DNA of 6,313 bases from Prolixibacteraceae bacterium (GCA_016788685.1 JAEUSS010000363.1:1-6313), one strand, 5' to 3'; positions 1-6,313 are shown, numbered from the stretch's first letter. The notes: generated from the letters alone by a model not told the origin. Program-made: numbers and translations.

Positions 1-1
1 G

Positions 2-208
2 AAAGCTGCCAAAATAATTAATGATATCGTTCTTCAATATCGTCAAAAGTATCTCACCAGCGATGCGCAGGATGTGTTAGCCATGACTGCCTTTCAGTTT
101 GTGTTGAAAACGATTGAGCTTGAAGAGAAAGCAGATCATTCGCCTATGTTTGATGAGTTGAAACGACTCGATGAAGATTTAGGAGATTATTTATCATTAA
201 GGGAATAA
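2..208 (+). CDS. zapA: Cell division protein ZapA, C-terminal part (5' end outside window)
   Basis: The first 68 codons of the window, ending at TAA 206-208, read KAAKIINDIVLQYRQKY, then an acidic Asp-Ala-Gln-Asp segment, then a long helix (AMTAFQFVLKTIELEEK) and a charged tail. This matches the C-terminal half of ZapA, the small cytoplasmic protein that cross-links FtsZ filaments at midcell. In the family this part forms the dimerising and tetramerising coiled-coil helix; the N-terminal globular head is missing because the gene starts before the window. Bacteroidota ZapA proteins are about 95-100 residues, so roughly one third is lost. The gene lies directly upstream of rny, an order I recall as common in Bacteroidota, but a strong hairpin separates the two. 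The identification rests on remembered family sequence and on context; no catalytic motif exists to confirm it. Confidence 0.82.
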   Translation, partial: KAAKIINDIVLQYRQKYLTSDAQDVLAMTAFQFVLKTIELEEKADHSPMFDELKRLDEDLGDYLSLRE

Positions 209-225
209 ATTTTATCATATAATCG

Positions 226-300
226 AAAACCCGCATTTTTTATCTAAATTCCGGACTTCTCAGGGAAATCCGGTTTTTGGGTTTAAAATGCGGGTTTTTT
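226..300 (+). terminator. Nested-hairpin intrinsic terminator after zapA
   Basis: A perfect 14-bp inverted repeat (AAAACCCGCATTTT at 226-239, AAAATGCGGGTTTT at 285-298) closes a 45-nt loop and runs into a T-tract ending at 300. Inside the loop is a second hairpin at 251-273: CCGGA pairs with TCCGG, then one C-A mismatch, then TTC pairs with GAA around a 5-nt loop. The outer arm with its T-tract is a plausible rho-independent terminator for zapA. The rest of the 209-327 gap is AT-rich, with no clear promoter seen for rny, so rny may depend partly on read-through. Confidence 0.75.
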
Positions 301-327
301 AGTCTAAACAAGTTTAATTAATAACAA

Positions 328-1878
328 ATGGAGATTATATATGCCATATCTGGCTTTTTAGGAGGTGGGGTCCTTTCCTATTTCATGTGGGACAAAGCCT
401 TGAAGAGTAAAAAAAGGAAAATTATAAACGAAGCTGTTGCCGAAGGTGAGGTTATAAAGAAAGATAAAATCTTACAGGCTAAAGAGAAGTTTCTTCAGTT
501 AAAATCGGAACACGAAGAATACATCAACGAAAAAAGCAGCAAGGTCAACAACTTTGAAGCGAAACTTAAACAGCGCGAAGCAGGGTTAAATCAGCGGAGA
601 GATGAACTCAACCGCAGTATTAAAGATTTTGAAACTTCGAAGCACGAAGTGGATCTTATTCGGGAAAACCTGAACAATCAGCTGGAGTTGCTTGAAAAGA
701 AGGAACATGAAGTTGAAAATTTGCATCGTCAGCACCTGGAAAAACTGGAAGTTCTTTCGGGTTTGTCTGCCGAAGAAGCCAAAGCGCAACTGGTTGAATC
801 GTTGAAAAACGAGGCTAAAACCGAAGCAATGTCTTACATCAATGAGATTATGGAAGAGGCAAAACTTTCGGCCAATAAAGAAGCTAAGAAGGTTGTCGTT
901 AAAACCATTCAGCGTGTTGCAACTGAAACGGCCATCGAAAACTCCGTTACAATTTTCCATATCGAAAGTGATGAGATTAAAGGTCGTATTATTGGCCGCG
1001 AAGGACGTAACATCCGCGCACTGGAAGCTGCAACCGGAATAGAAATCATCGTTGATGATACTCCGGAAGCGATTGTTCTTTCGGGCTTCGATCCGGTACG
1101 CCGTGAGATTGCCCGTCTGGCATTGCACCAGTTGGTTACTGACGGCCGTATTCACCCGGCACGCATTGAAGAAGTGGTTGAGAAAGTACGCAAACAAGTT
1201 GAAGAAGAAATTATTGAAACCGGTAAACGTACGACCATTGACTTGGGTATTCACGGATTACATCCGGAACTGATCCGCCTGATTGGTAAAATGAAATATC
1301 GGTCATCATATGGTCAGAACTTGCTGCAGCACTCACGCGAGGTTGCTAACTTATGTGCGATTATGGCTACCGAACTCGGGTTGAATGCCAAGGCCGCCAA
1401 ACGCGCCGGGCTTTTGCACGATATTGGTAAAGTGCCCGATGACGAACCGGAATTACCGCACGCAGTTCTGGGTATGAAGCTGGCCGAACGTTTCAAAGAA
1501 AAACCAGACATTTGCAACGCTATTGGAGCTCACCATGATGAAGTGGAAATGACCACTTTACTGGCGCCGATTGTTCAGGTATGTGATGCTATTTCAGGTG
1601 CCCGTCCGGGAGCCCGCCGCGAAGTGGTTGAGTCGTACATCAAACGTCTGAAAACCCTGGAAGAGCTGGCTTTGTCTTATCCTGGCGTACTGAAAACCTA
1701 TGCTATTCAGGCCGGACGCGAATTGCGCGTAATCGTTGGAAGTGATAAAATCGGAGATAAAGAATCCGAACAATTATCGTTCGATATAGCCAAACGCATT
1801 CAGGATGAAATGACCTATCCGGGACAGATCAAGATCACTGTGATTCGTGAAATGCGCGCGATAAGCTACGCGAAGTAA
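328..1878 (+). CDS. rny: Ribonuclease Y (membrane-anchored KH/HD endoribonuclease)
   Basis: This 516-residue protein has the full RNase Y architecture and usual length. Residues 2-22 are a glycine-rich hydrophobic N-terminal membrane anchor. Residues about 27-155 are a highly charged, Lys/Glu-rich coiled coil. A KH RNA-binding domain follows, with its GxxG loop as GREG at 223-226 (context [14 protein letters not shown]). The HD metallohydrolase domain carries H335, the H364-D365 pair (LLHDIGK), H402-H403-D404 (GAHHDE) and D420 (VCDAIS), the expected metal-ligand set. RNase Y initiates mRNA decay by endonucleolytic cleavage at the inner membrane. The ATG at 328 is chosen because it places the anchor at the extreme N terminus; it follows an A/T-rich leader (AATTAATAACAA) without a Shine-Dalgarno sequence, as is usual in Bacteroidota. 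A hairpin terminator lies 25 nt after the stop. Nothing appears truncated. Confidence 0.97.
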   Translation: MEIIYAISGFLGGGVLSYFMWDKALKSKKRKIINEAVAEGEVIKKDKILQAKEKFLQLKSEHEEYINEKSSKVNNFEAKLKQREAGLNQRRDELNRSIKDFETSKHEVDLIRENLNNQLELLEKKEHEVENLHRQHLEKLEVLSGLSAEEAKAQLVESLKNEAKTEAMSYINEIMEEAKLSANKEAKKVVVKTIQRVATETAIENSVTIFHIESDEIKGRIIGREGRNIRALEAATGIEIIVDDTPEAIVLSGFDPVRREIARLALHQLVTDGRIHPARIEEVVEKVRKQVEEEIIETGKRTTIDLGIHGLHPELIRLIGKMKYRSSYGQNLLQHSREVANLCAIMATELGLNAKAAKRAGLLHDIGKVPDDEPELPHAVLGMKLAERFKEKPDICNAIGAHHDEVEMTTLLAPIVQVCDAISGARPGARREVVESYIKRLKTLEELALSYPGVLKTYAIQAGRELRVIVGSDKIGDKESEQLSFDIAKRIQDEMTYPGQIKITVIREMRAISYAK

Positions 1879-1903
1879 AAGAGAATTTTAAATCGAAATA
1901 GTG

Positions 1904-1933
1904 AAAGGCCGTCCTGAATTGGATGGCCTTTTT
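1904..1933 (+). terminator. Intrinsic terminator after rny
   Basis: AAAGGCCGTCC (1904-1914) pairs with GGATGGCCTTT (1921-1931) through 11 base pairs including one G-U wobble, around a 6-nt loop TGAATT. The 3' arm ends in a T-tract reaching 1933. It sits 25 nt after the rny stop and isolates rny from the next gene. Confidence 0.88.
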
Positions 1934-1998
1934 GTATTCTCAGGCTTTCTGCTGTTATATAACCTCAAAATTAACATTGCGCCTATATTCGGAACGAA

Positions 1999-2031
1999 AT
2001 TGCAGTTTTCTAATCTATTCGGCTATTTTTG
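1999..2031 (+). promoter_or_regulatory. Candidate Bacteroidota-type promoter for the phosphoesterase gene
   Basis: TATTTTTG at 2024-2031 is an exact match to the Bacteroidota -7 consensus TAnnTTTG. ATTG at 1999-2002, 21 nt upstream, is one base from the -33 element TTTG, and the spacing fits. Transcription would begin near 2036-2040, giving a short leader of about 12-16 nt before the ATG at 2052. The position, after the rny terminator and before a new gene, supports it. The remaining 1934-1998 stretch is AT-rich with nothing recognised. Confidence 0.5.
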
Positions 2032-2051
2032 AATTCAGTTAGAGAACAGAA

Positions 2052-2879
2052 ATGAACATGAAAACATTGGAATTTGGAGCAGGAAGAATCATTTTCTTTC
2101 TGCTCTTGAATCTGTTATGGGTGTCGTGTGATATGATTGAGTATCATCCGTATGACACTTCATCAAAAGGGCAGCCATCCGATCTGAATGCCAGCTATAT
2201 TGGTCAGATTGAGGAGAAAGATGACACCGGCGATACGATCAGATTTGCTTTTATGGGCGACACCCAGCGTTGGTACGATGAAACAACTGCTTTTGTGAAT
2301 GAGATTAACCGCCGGAAAAACATTGACTTTGTTATTCACGGAGGCGATATTTCTGATTTTGGAATGAGTAAAGAATATGTATGGGTGCACAACATCATGA
2401 AATCGCTCAATGTGCCCTACGTAGCGCTTATAGGTAATCATGATGTCGTCGGGCACGGTAAAGAAGTTTATCGGGAAATTTACGGCAATTTTAACTTTGC
2501 ATTCAAGTTCAGGAAGACCAGGTTTATTTGCTTAAATACGAATGCTCTTGAGTTTGATTATGCCACACCGGTTCCGGACTTTGATTTTATGGGCAGATTT
2601 CTTAACGATACCGCGGGTATTCAGAAAACAGTCGTTGTGATGCATGCTCCGCCCTTTGATGATCAATTCAATAATAATTCGGCACTCATGTTCAATTATA
2701 TCCTTGAACGTTATAAGAACCTGCAGTTTGCCCTTCATGCACATCGTCATCAGTTGAGTGTTAATGACTATTTCAGTAACGGAATAGAGTATTATGGTTG
2801 TGATGATATCGCCGGACGAAACTATCTGTTATTCACCCTTACGCCAAGTTCTTACTCTTATGAAGTGGTCTGTTTTTAA
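2052..2879 (+). CDS. Calcineurin-like metallophosphoesterase, probable lipoprotein
   Basis: This 275-residue protein carries the metallophosphoesterase motif series in order: GDTQ at 69-72 (D70, with Gln where many members have His), GGD at 97-99 (D99), GNHD at 128-131, H198 in VVMHAPP, and A-H-R-H at 230-233, a GHxH variant. Together these are the expected residues of a two-metal site. The N terminus has a hydrophobic stretch (residues 13-24) ending in WVSC, so C26 is a likely lipidation site. The -3 Trp is unusual, but Bacteroidota lipoboxes are loose. The protein should therefore be exported and membrane-tethered. Substrate is unknown; the superfamily cleaves phosphomonoesters, phosphodiesters, nucleotides or pyrophosphates. 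Met3 is an alternative start. A candidate promoter lies just upstream, and the next gene follows within 10 nt, so the two probably form an operon. The fold assignment is firm; lipidation is likely but not certain. Confidence 0.88.
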   Translation: MNMKTLEFGAGRIIFFLLLNLLWVSCDMIEYHPYDTSSKGQPSDLNASYIGQIEEKDDTGDTIRFAFMGDTQRWYDETTAFVNEINRRKNIDFVIHGGDISDFGMSKEYVWVHNIMKSLNVPYVALIGNHDVVGHGKEVYREIYGNFNFAFKFRKTRFICLNTNALEFDYATPVPDFDFMGRFLNDTAGIQKTVVVMHAPPFDDQFNNNSALMFNYILERYKNLQFALHAHRHQLSVNDYFSNGIEYYGCDDIAGRNYLLFTLTPSSYSYEVVCF

Positions 2880-2889
2880 TCTGGATGAA

Positions 2890-3513
2890 ATGTTGCGCTT
2901 GGTGTTTGTTTTAAGTCTGTTTTTTATTTCGACGGCTGGCGATCTGGAGGCGAAATCTAACAACGAAGAAAAACTGACAAGGCTGCAGGGACGATGGGCC
3001 GGATTGATGCCTAAGCAATCCAAGATTCAGTTTGCCGGTTCGATGGGAATGTTTTCGGTTGGACCAGGCTGGTATTACGGTAAAAAAGAGCAATGGGAAA
3101 CTGATTGGTTTATCGGATTTATTCCGAAGATGGGAGGTCGGGAAGGGCACATTACCACAACGTTGAAGCAGACTTATTCTCCCTTTAAATTAAGGATTAA
3201 AGAGAACCTTTATGTTGAGCCGTTGACGGCAGGAATATACATTAATAAGATTTTCGGGCCTTATTTCTGGAGCAAACTTCCGGAAAGATATCCGAAAGAT
3301 TATTATTTCTGGGCAGTAAATACCCGGTTTAATATTTCCCTGGGTCAGGTACTTAAGCTGGACCTTAACGATGATTTGTTAGGTAAAGATCTTTCGTTGT
3401 TTTATGAGTTTAATACAAACGACCTTTATTTTATCAGTGCGATAGGGAATCAGACCATCCGGCTGAGAGATATTATTGGTTTTTCGTTTGGAGTGAGGTA
3501 CCGGATATTTTAA
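2890..3513 (+). CDS. Uncharacterised secreted protein, probable outer-membrane beta-barrel
   Basis: With the ATG at 2890 the product has 207 residues. Residues 1-21 form a signal peptide: MLR, a hydrophobic core LVFVLSLFFIS, then a likely cleavage after A16 or A21. The mature part is rich in aromatic residues and has many segments that look like amphipathic strands (about 45-59, 69-80, 87-97, 107-121, 137-152, 167-183 and 197-207). It ends FSFGVRYRIF, an alternating strand with a C-terminal Phe, the classical signal recognised by the BAM assembly machinery. I recall similar hypothetical proteins in many Bacteroidota but no characterised function. An in-frame ATG at 2860 would add ten residues (MKWSVFNLDE) and overlap the upstream stop by 20 nt; I prefer 2890 because it gives a compact signal peptide and has GGA five bases upstream. 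Close spacing to the phosphoesterase suggests co-expression. An eight-stranded barrel is inference. Confidence 0.72.
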   Translation: MLRLVFVLSLFFISTAGDLEAKSNNEEKLTRLQGRWAGLMPKQSKIQFAGSMGMFSVGPGWYYGKKEQWETDWFIGFIPKMGGREGHITTTLKQTYSPFKLRIKENLYVEPLTAGIYINKIFGPYFWSKLPERYPKDYYFWAVNTRFNISLGQVLKLDLNDDLLGKDLSLFYEFNTNDLYFISAIGNQTIRLRDIIGFSFGVRYRIF

Positions 3514-3560
3514 AAAAAATGAGATCATCCCGGATTGGTCCAGGATGATCCTATTCTTTT
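3512..3560. terminator. Bidirectional terminator between convergent operons
   Basis: GATCATCC (3523-3530) pairs with GGATGATC (3543-3550). After a C-A mismatch the stem continues as GGA/TCC (3532-3534 with 3539-3541) around a TTGG loop. On the minus strand the hairpin runs into eight consecutive T (the A-tract 3512-3519), a strong terminator for the leftward kdsA-Dabb unit. On the plus strand the downstream stretch CTATTCTTTT is a weaker U-rich tail serving the rightward unit. It overlaps the end of the beta-barrel gene's stop codon. The rest of the gap up to 3611 has only a 5-bp hairpin (AGGAA/TTCCT near 3583-3598) that I consider weak. Confidence 0.82.
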
Positions 3561-3611
3561 GAAAGTCGATAGTTGTCGAAAGAGGAAAGTTGCTTCCTTG
3601 CCGGCTTGAAT

Positions 3612-4019
3612 TCAATTTATCGCATCGTATACAACTACTTTTTCCCACAAGTGCCGGCAATCTTCAATAAACTTGAGATGAATCGGGTGAGTCTGATAAA
3701 TTTCCTGATCGGTTTCGTTCCTGAAAAAGACCATGTACGAATAAGTAAACGAATCGTCGACAACTTCCCGGGATGATTGAACCGGAGTGCCAATGTGGTG
3801 TGATTGTATTTGCGGAACTTTAATCAATGCATGCAGTCCGTTTTCGAATTCCGTTCTGGCTTCCTGATTTTTAGGGTCTTTGAGCCAGAAAAATACATGG
3901 TGGACGAATGTTTTTTTCAACGGCGCTTCACTGGCACTGGCTTGTTCGGGTACCGACACGAAGCTTGCGGCAGCCATTCCGGCGGCAATTTTCCGAACAA
4001 AATCCCTTCTGTTTTCCAT
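3612..4019 (-). CDS. Tat-exported Dabb-domain (stress-responsive A/B barrel) protein
   Basis: The 135-residue product begins MENRRDFVRKIAAG followed by an Ala-rich hydrophobic stretch and ASA at 27-29. This is a convincing twin-arginine signal (R4-R5-D6-F7) with a likely cleavage after A29, so the protein should be exported folded. The mature part (about 37-135) resembles the Dabb domain, a small dimeric ferredoxin-like alpha/beta barrel: it opens FVHHVFFWLKD, has a central IGTPVQSSREVVDDSF segment and strand YSYMVFFRN, and ends IYQTHPIHLKFIE then a short C-terminal strand VVVYDAI. The family has no single known reaction. The start at 4019 is chosen because it puts the Tat signal first; a longer reading from 4055 would bury it behind twelve residues and overlap kdsA. 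The start lies one base after the kdsA stop (TAA-C-ATG), implying translational coupling. What cargo or ligand it handles cannot be told. Confidence 0.85.
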   Translation of the reverse strand: MENRRDFVRKIAAGMAAASFVSVPEQASASEAPLKKTFVHHVFFWLKDPKNQEARTEFENGLHALIKVPQIQSHHIGTPVQSSREVVDDSFTYSYMVFFRNETDQEIYQTHPIHLKFIEDCRHLWEKVVVYDAIN

Positions 4020-4020
4020 G

Positions 4021-4827
4021 TTAGAATGAGTTGACAACTTGCCTGAGTTGAACAAGTCGGGTTAAAAGTCCTTCGAGTAAATCAATTTGCAGCATGTTTG
4101 CTCCATCGGATTTTGCATTGGCCGGATCGGGATGGGTTTCAATGAAAATGCCGTCAACACCCACCGCTATTCCGGCCCGGGCGATGGTTTCAATCAATTG
4201 CGGTTGCCCTCCGGTAACTCCGCTCGATTGGTTGGGCTGTTGCAGAGAATGTGTGATATCCAGAATGACCGGGCAGTTGTTTTTTTGCATTTCGGGAATT
4301 CCCCGGTAGTCGACAATCAGGTCGTGGTACCCAAAAGTCGAGCCTCGTTCAGTCAGGAATACATTGTTGTTGCCACTTTCGCGTACCTTGGTTACGGCAA
4401 ACTGCATAGCTTCAGCTGAAAGAAATTGTCCTTTTTTAATGTTAACAGCCTTGCCGGTTTCGGCTGCCGCAACCAGTATATCGGTTTGGCGACACAGAAA
4501 GGCGGGTATTTGCAACATGTCAACATACTCCGCAGCCATAGCGGCTTCCGGGGCGGTGTGGATATCGGTAACCGTAGGAATATCAAATGTCTCACTAACT
4601 TTCCGGAGTATTTTCAGGGCTTTTTCATCGCCAATTCCGGCGAACGAATCCAGTCTGGATCGGTTTGCTTTTCGGTACGAACCTTTGAAAATATATGGAA
4701 TTTGCAGTTTGGTGGTTATTTTAACAATCTGTTCGGCAATCTCCATGGCCATTTGTTCTCCTTCAATGGCACACGGACCGGCCAGTAAGAGGAAATTAGA
4801 ATCGGTGTATTTTAATTTTGGAATCAT
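4021..4827 (-). CDS. kdsA: 3-deoxy-8-phosphooctulonate synthase (KDO-8-P synthase), metal-dependent type
   Basis: The 268-residue protein condenses phosphoenolpyruvate with D-arabinose 5-phosphate to make KDO-8-phosphate (EC 2.5.1.55), the precursor of the KDO sugar in the lipopolysaccharide inner core; it acts in the cytosol. Family motifs run in order: LLAGPCAIEGE (16-24 region), FKGSYRKANRS (47-57; phosphoenolpyruvate site KANRS), QIPAFLCRQTD (106-116), NIKKGQF (129-135), LTERG (158-162), DITHSLQQPN (190-199) and IETHPDPANAKSDG (229-242). C19, H193, E230 and D241 align with the Cys/His/Glu/Asp metal ligands of the Aquifex-type class II enzyme; the metal-free E. coli class has Asn in place of the Cys. 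The length is normal. The ATG at 4827 follows an A-rich leader (AATTATAAAAAA on the coding strand) without a Shine-Dalgarno sequence. It is followed one base later by the Dabb gene. Confidence 0.97.
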   Translation of the reverse strand: MIPKLKYTDSNFLLLAGPCAIEGEQMAMEIAEQIVKITTKLQIPYIFKGSYRKANRSRLDSFAGIGDEKALKILRKVSETFDIPTVTDIHTAPEAAMAAEYVDMLQIPAFLCRQTDILVAAAETGKAVNIKKGQFLSAEAMQFAVTKVRESGNNNVFLTERGSTFGYHDLIVDYRGIPEMQKNNCPVILDITHSLQQPNQSSGVTGGQPQLIETIARAGIAVGVDGIFIETHPDPANAKSDGANMLQIDLLEGLLTRLVQLRQVVNSF

Positions 4828-4865
4828 TTTTTTATAATTTATTACGAAGATAATTCATTTTTTAC

Positions 4866-4920
4866 CCAATCAGAATTTTATGTGAACGGAGCTTTGAATG
4901 GAACTCGGTTGTCTGATTGG
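4866..4920. repeat. 9-bp inverted repeat in the kdsA upstream region
   Basis: CCAATCAGA at 4866-4874 and TCTGATTGG at 4912-4920 are perfect inverted copies 37 nt apart, ending 39 nt before the kdsA start. On the kdsA mRNA they could close a leader hairpin, but no T-tract follows, so a terminator is unlikely. In an AT-rich 197-nt gap such a match could arise by chance at a rate of several percent. No match to the TAnnTTTG promoter box was found on the minus strand in 4828-5021. Confidence 0.4.
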
Positions 4921-4925
4921 TTTTG

Positions 4926-5002
4926 TTGTCATTATTGTTGCTGATCATTTTGTACGGCCTGATTTCTTTTTATTGAGTTAGATTCAACCGTCAGAATGAC
5001 AA
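4926..5002. repeat. 8-bp inverted repeat between rarA and kdsA
   Basis: TTGTCATT at 4926-4933 and AATGACAA at 4995-5002 are perfect inverted copies 61 nt apart, located just after the rarA stop in the direction of transcription. There is no T-run at the position a terminator would need, and the arms are AT-rich. It is recorded as visible structure only; chance is a reasonable explanation. Confidence 0.25.
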
Positions 5003-5021
5003 TGAAATAATCCGGATGTAT

Positions 5022-6302
5022 CTATTTATATCTTTTCCCCCAAAGGCTTTTTAGGCGTTCCAGAATTTTCAGTTCAAGCGGATTGTTTTGCGGTGTATAG
5101 AACCGCTGGTTTTTAATCTTCTTGGGCAAAAAGTCCTGTTCTGCGAAATTGTTCTCATACGAATGGGCGTATTTATAGTCTTTTCCGTAGCCCAGTTCTT
5201 TCATTAGTTTGGTCGGTGCATTGCGGATGTGCAGCGGAACCGGCAGGTCGCCGGTTGCTTTTACCAATGCAATGGCTTCGTTAATAGCAGAGTATGCCGA
5301 ATTACTCTTTACCGAAGTCGCCAGGTATATGGCACACTGTGAAAGAATAATCCGTGCTTCGGGATTACCTATTTTGTGCACGGCATCAAATGTGCTCTGA
5401 GCCAGCAGGAGGGCGTTAGGGTTGGCCAGACCGATATCTTCGGCAGCAAGTATCAACATCCGGCGGGCAATAAATTTAACATCCTCGCCACCTTCAATCA
5501 TCCGGGCCAGCCAGTAAACAGTGGCATCGGGGTCGGAACCCCGCATACTTTTGATAAAGGCAGAAATGATGTCGTAGTGCATTTCTCCGTTTTTATCGTA
5601 GATGGCCATGTTGTTCTGAAGCCGGTCAATAACTTTTTCGTTGGTAATGGATATGGTTTCATTTTCATCGGCATTGATGACCAATTCCAGAATGTTAAGC
5701 AGTTTCCGGGCATCTCCGCCGGAAAAGCGCAGCAGTGCTTCGTCTTCTTCGAGCCTGATATTTTTTGTTTTGAGATACGGGTCTTTGGTCGTTGCCATTT
5801 CGATGATCTTCAGCAGATCATTTTTATCCAGATGTTTCAACACATAAACCTGACAACGGGATAAGAGCGGCGAAATAACTTCGAAGGACGGATTTTCCGT
5901 AGTCGCACCAATCAGGGTAACAGTTCCCTGTTCAACGGCGCCAAGTAGCGAGTCCTGCTGCGATTTGCTGAAGCGGTGTATTTCGTCGATAAAAAGAATC
6001 GGATTCGGCTGGTTGAAAAATTGAGTGCGCTGCGCCTTTTCAATGACTTCTCTTACATCTTTCACTCCCGAATTAATGGCGCTCAGCGTGTAAAACGGCC
6101 TGTTGAGCGTGTTGGCGATGATTTTTGCCAGTGTTGTTTTGCCAACGCCTGGCGGACCCCACAAGAGAAATGATGAGATTCTTCCCGATTCGATCATCTT
6201 GCGCAAAACAGCTCCTTCACCGATCAGGTGTTCCTGCCCGATGTAGTCGTCTAAACTGGCGGGGCGTAAGCGTTCGGCAAGAGGTTGATTGGCAAATTGC
6301 AT
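5022..6302 (-). CDS. rarA: Replication-associated recombination protein A (RarA/MgsA), AAA+ ATPase
   Basis: The 426-residue protein has the complete RarA layout and normal length. An N-terminal [10 protein letters not shown] segment (5-14) precedes the AAA+ core. The core has Walker [10 protein letters not shown] at 49-57, Walker [11 protein letters not shown] at 102-111, sensor 1 GATTEN at 132-137, an arginine finger in LLSRC (R149) and sensor 2 in GGDARKLLN (R199). The C-terminal MgsA-type oligomerisation domain begins near [19 protein letters not shown] (254-272) and includes [10 protein letters not shown] and a [10 protein letters not shown] segment. RarA is related to clamp-loader subunits and to eukaryotic Mgs1/WRNIP1; it acts at stalled replication forks and single-stranded DNA gaps on the nucleoid. 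The start at 6302 gives the expected N terminus. Only 11 nt upstream are visible, so its promoter is outside the window. The stop is TAG at 5024-5022. No clear terminator separates it from kdsA. Confidence 0.97.
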   Translation of the reverse strand: MQFANQPLAERLRPASLDDYIGQEHLIGEGAVLRKMIESGRISSFLLWGPPGVGKTTLAKIIANTLNRPFYTLSAINSGVKDVREVIEKAQRTQFFNQPNPILFIDEIHRFSKSQQDSLLGAVEQGTVTLIGATTENPSFEVISPLLSRCQVYVLKHLDKNDLLKIIEMATTKDPYLKTKNIRLEEDEALLRFSGGDARKLLNILELVINADENETISITNEKVIDRLQNNMAIYDKNGEMHYDIISAFIKSMRGSDPDATVYWLARMIEGGEDVKFIARRMLILAAEDIGLANPNALLLAQSTFDAVHKIGNPEARIILSQCAIYLATSVKSNSAYSAINEAIALVKATGDLPVPLHIRNAPTKLMKELGYGKDYKYAHSYENNFAEQDFLPKKIKNQRFYTPQNNPLELKILERLKSLWGKRYK

Positions 6303-6313
6303 AATTTTGAACG

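Noticed and set aside
209..327. 6S RNA or another small RNA between zapA and rny (6S RNA follows zapA in E. coli)
   Set aside because: The gap is 119 nt and the folded part about 75 nt, too short for a typical 6S RNA. The outer stem with T-tract is explained by a terminator.
586..1254. 222-codon open frame on the minus strand, antisense to rny
   Set aside because: It lies wholly within rny, whose protein is unmistakable. The predicted product is Phe/Asn-rich with no recognisable domain, as expected from the mirror of a Lys/Glu-rich coiled-coil coding region.
2163..2456. 97-codon minus-strand frame inside the phosphoesterase gene
   Set aside because: It runs opposite to the conserved GDTQ, GGD and GNHD motifs of the real gene and looks like a shadow frame.
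2794..2889. Longer N terminus for the beta-barrel gene starting at 2794
   Set aside because: It lies mostly inside the phosphoesterase coding region and would bury the signal peptide behind 32 residues.
4020..4055. Upstream start giving a 147-residue Dabb protein
   Set aside because: It would overlap the kdsA 3' end and place twelve residues before a well-formed twin-arginine signal, which normally sits at the extreme N terminus.
4364..4837. 157-codon open frame on the plus strand, antisense to kdsA
   Set aside because: kdsA covers nearly all of it with a full motif set; the antisense product shows no family features and has no plausible leader.
5376..5864. 162-codon open frame on the plus strand, antisense to rarA
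   Set aside because: It overlaps the conserved RarA core and C-terminal domain and has no recognisable product.

Overview
The window looks like ordinary chromosomal DNA from a Bacteroidota bacterium, probably of the order Bacteroidales or Marinilabiliales. The placement rests on four things: a zapA-rny pair; a KdsA of the Bacteroidota-like metal-binding type; A-rich leaders without a clear Shine-Dalgarno sequence before most starts; and a good match to the Bacteroidota promoter consensus (TAnnTTTG with an upstream TTG-type box) before one gene. No mobile element, CRISPR array, tRNA or rRNA was seen.

The left half is transcribed rightward. It holds the 3' end of zapA (cell division), a strong nested hairpin terminator, rny (RNase Y, the membrane-anchored endoribonuclease) and a second terminator. 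A likely promoter then drives a two-gene unit: a probable lipoprotein of the calcineurin-like metallophosphoesterase superfamily, followed 10 nt later by a small secreted protein that looks like an outer-membrane beta-barrel. This unit ends at a hairpin flanked by an A-tract on one side and a T-rich stretch on the other, which can serve both strands.

The right half is transcribed leftward, converging on that hairpin. From the right edge it holds rarA (AAA+ replication/recombination ATPase), a 197-nt gene-free gap with two inverted repeats, kdsA (KDO-8-phosphate synthase for the lipopolysaccharide core), and a small Dabb-domain protein with a twin-arginine signal. The Dabb start lies one base after the kdsA stop, so the two are very probably translated from one mRNA.

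The housekeeping genes (zapA, rny, kdsA, rarA) are complete in their motifs and unremarkable, except that zapA is cut by the window edge. The less understood material is the phosphoesterase/beta-barrel pair and the exported Dabb protein coupled to kdsA. Both are envelope-directed and neither has an assignable substrate from sequence alone. I found no convincing evidence for a wholly new multi-gene system.
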